This document shows, piece after piece, positions 14,566 to 15,356 of a stretch of 15,356 nt of DNA. The notes beneath the pieces were generated by a model. The model was given only the letters and a program-made list of their open reading frames with translations, did not search any database and was not told the DNA's origin. The stretch's first letter is position 1; every line of letters starts with the position of its first letter. Made by a program: the position numbers and the translations under genes. The DNA lies in contig DATKWV010000037.1 in NCBI GenBank assembly GCA_035529405.1, positions 1 to 15,356 of the forward strand, in the 5' to 3' direction. This DNA comes from DATKWV01 sp035529405. GTDB lineage: Bacteria; Planctomycetota; Phycisphaerae; Sedimentisphaerales; Anaerobacaceae.

Positions 14566-14820
14566 AAAATGCCGTTGAAACCGCCGTGCGCATACCCGCC
14601 CGGCTTGTCGCTGCCGATACCGCGCGCCCGGAAAACTCTTTGAACCGTCAATTCACACACACCTGCCTTCGGGGACATAACACCATTATCTTCAGCATTT
14701 TGCCTTAAGCCAAAACCGGTAAAAACCCCTATTGACCCTGAGTACAAACTGATTTAGTTGTATGTATAGTTCTCAGGTTGCTGGGAAAAATCGCAAACAC
14801 ATTTAAGAAAGGGCAATAAC
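14566..14820. other. Intergenic region with weak promoter and imperfect dyad
   Basis: In these 255 bases I see no convincing gene or terminator. A TATAGT (14765-14770) is a reasonable -10 box, with no good -35 at standard spacing; TTGACC at 14732-14737 is too far away. An imperfect dyad, CTGAG plus TACAAACT (14738-14750) against AGTTGTA (14756-14762) and CTCAG (14772-14776), flanks that box. A 61-codon minus-strand frame spans much of the gap, but it has no ribosome site or recognisable family. Confidence 0.35.
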
Positions 14821-15342
14821 ATGAAGGCCAAAAAAGCACTCGTTTTCATTGTTGTAATGGCGATGGCCGTACCCGCGGCAGCCGACGCATGGACCATCAG
14901 CACGCACTACCTGCGGCTCAACGAAGCCGGGCCCGGCGGCAATACCAACAATCTCGGCATTGCTGCTTCTTATGACTGGGAACTGAATCCCTGTCTGACC
15001 TTTGCCGTGGAGGCCCTCGGCTCATGGGACAACCCCGCCGAACTCTACGGCGGCGGCATAAACATGAAGTGGCATCTGGCGCCATGGGGAAAGGTTAACT
15101 TATATGGCGGCGGATATGCTGATTATGTCCATGCAAGAGGCCTGCCCTCGGTCGCCCAGGGAGGCACCGGAGGCAGCGAAGACGGGTTGATTTACGGCCC
15201 GCTGGTTGGCGTGCGGATTCCCCTGACCGAACGCACTGCATTCTTTAGTCAATATCAGTACGGCTTCATAGACTTTGGTACTTTGCGCAGGGCCTTTGAC
15301 GAAGCCAACTGGCTTGTGTTCGGCCTTGAGATGAAATTCTGA
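14821..15342 (+). CDS. Small secreted protein, probable outer-membrane beta-barrel
   Basis: I do not recognise a named family. The 173 residues start with a clear Sec signal peptide (MKAKK, hydrophobic 6-16, AAADA cleavage site at about 19-23). The mature part alternates aromatic and small or polar residues in strand-like pieces: WTISTHYLRL, NLGIAASYDWEL, LTFAVEALGSW, GGGINMKWHL, GKVNLYGGGYADYV, LIYGPLVGVRIPL, TAFFSQYQYGFIDF and NWLVFGLEMKF. That is about eight strands, ending in a C-terminal Phe like the signal used for barrel insertion. It resembles OmpW/OmpA-type or opacity-like 8-strand barrels in size and layout, without enough identity to name it. AAAGGG (14808-14813) lies seven bases before the ATG. 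Function is unknown; being near the SYLF lipoprotein suggests an envelope role only by association. Confidence 0.8.
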   Translation: MKAKKALVFIVVMAMAVPAAADAWTISTHYLRLNEAGPGGNTNNLGIAASYDWELNPCLTFAVEALGSWDNPAELYGGGINMKWHLAPWGKVNLYGGGYADYVHARGLPSVAQGGTGGSEDGLIYGPLVGVRIPLTERTAFFSQYQYGFIDFGTLRRAFDEANWLVFGLEMKF

Positions 15343-15356
15343 CAAAACCGCCGTCT

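Noticed and set aside
14562..14747. A 61-codon minus-strand frame in the gap before the OMP gene, ending GGYAHGGFNGIF
   Set aside because: It is short, has no ribosome site, signal or known family, and crosses a region expected to hold regulatory sequence. The resemblance of its end to planctomycete pseudopilin tails is too slight.
1..15356. Mobile element, CRISPR array or defence island
   Set aside because: No transposase, recombinase, phage, toxin-antitoxin or nuclease gene and no spaced repeats were found. Composition looks even, and the genes are core envelope and housekeeping functions.

Overview
The window reads as a chromosomal segment of a Gram-negative (diderm) bacterium, most likely a Planctomycetota member close to Phycisphaerae/Sedimentisphaerales. 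This placement is inference. It rests on the two-membrane gene content (LptD, LolCDE, OMP-like barrel), the weak or missing Shine-Dalgarno sites on many genes, and a 97-aa protein of a type I associate with Planctomycetes and relatives. I could not run a search. I see no rRNA, tRNA, CRISPR array, insertion sequence, integrase, phage gene or transfer signature.

Minus strand, right to left (13348 down to 1), nine genes run in one direction: lptD (LPS export barrel), fba (class II fructose-bisphosphate aldolase), an S41 PDZ protease with a long N-terminal extension, lysS (lysyl-tRNA synthetase), two LolC/E-type permeases, the LolD ATPase, ilvE (branched-chain aminotransferase), and a long-chain polyprenyl diphosphate synthase that runs off the left edge. 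From lysS leftward the spacing is tight (an ATGA overlap and gaps of 11 to 37 bases), so lysS-lolC-lolE-lolD-ilvE-prenyl synthase looks like one operon. A likely terminator after fba separates lptD-fba from the S41 gene.

Plus strand (13534 to the right edge): a 97-aa helical protein of unknown role diverges from lptD. It is followed by a SYLF-domain lipoprotein and a small secreted protein with outer-membrane-barrel features. These two have their own probable promoters and longer spacers.

Functionally the window is dominated by envelope construction: LPS insertion, lipoprotein release from the inner membrane, a periplasmic processing protease, an isoprenoid (quinone or carrier lipid) synthase, a lipoprotein and an OMP. 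Three housekeeping metabolic or translation genes are mixed in. No gene-free stretch exceeds 300 bases. The largest, 14566-14819, holds only a weak promoter candidate and an imperfect dyad. I did not find a convincing new defence, mobile or biosynthetic system. The points worth a second look are a quadruplex-capable leader before fba, a palindrome before lysS, the enlarged S41 protease, the two-part LptD N-terminus and the uncharacterised plus-strand proteins.
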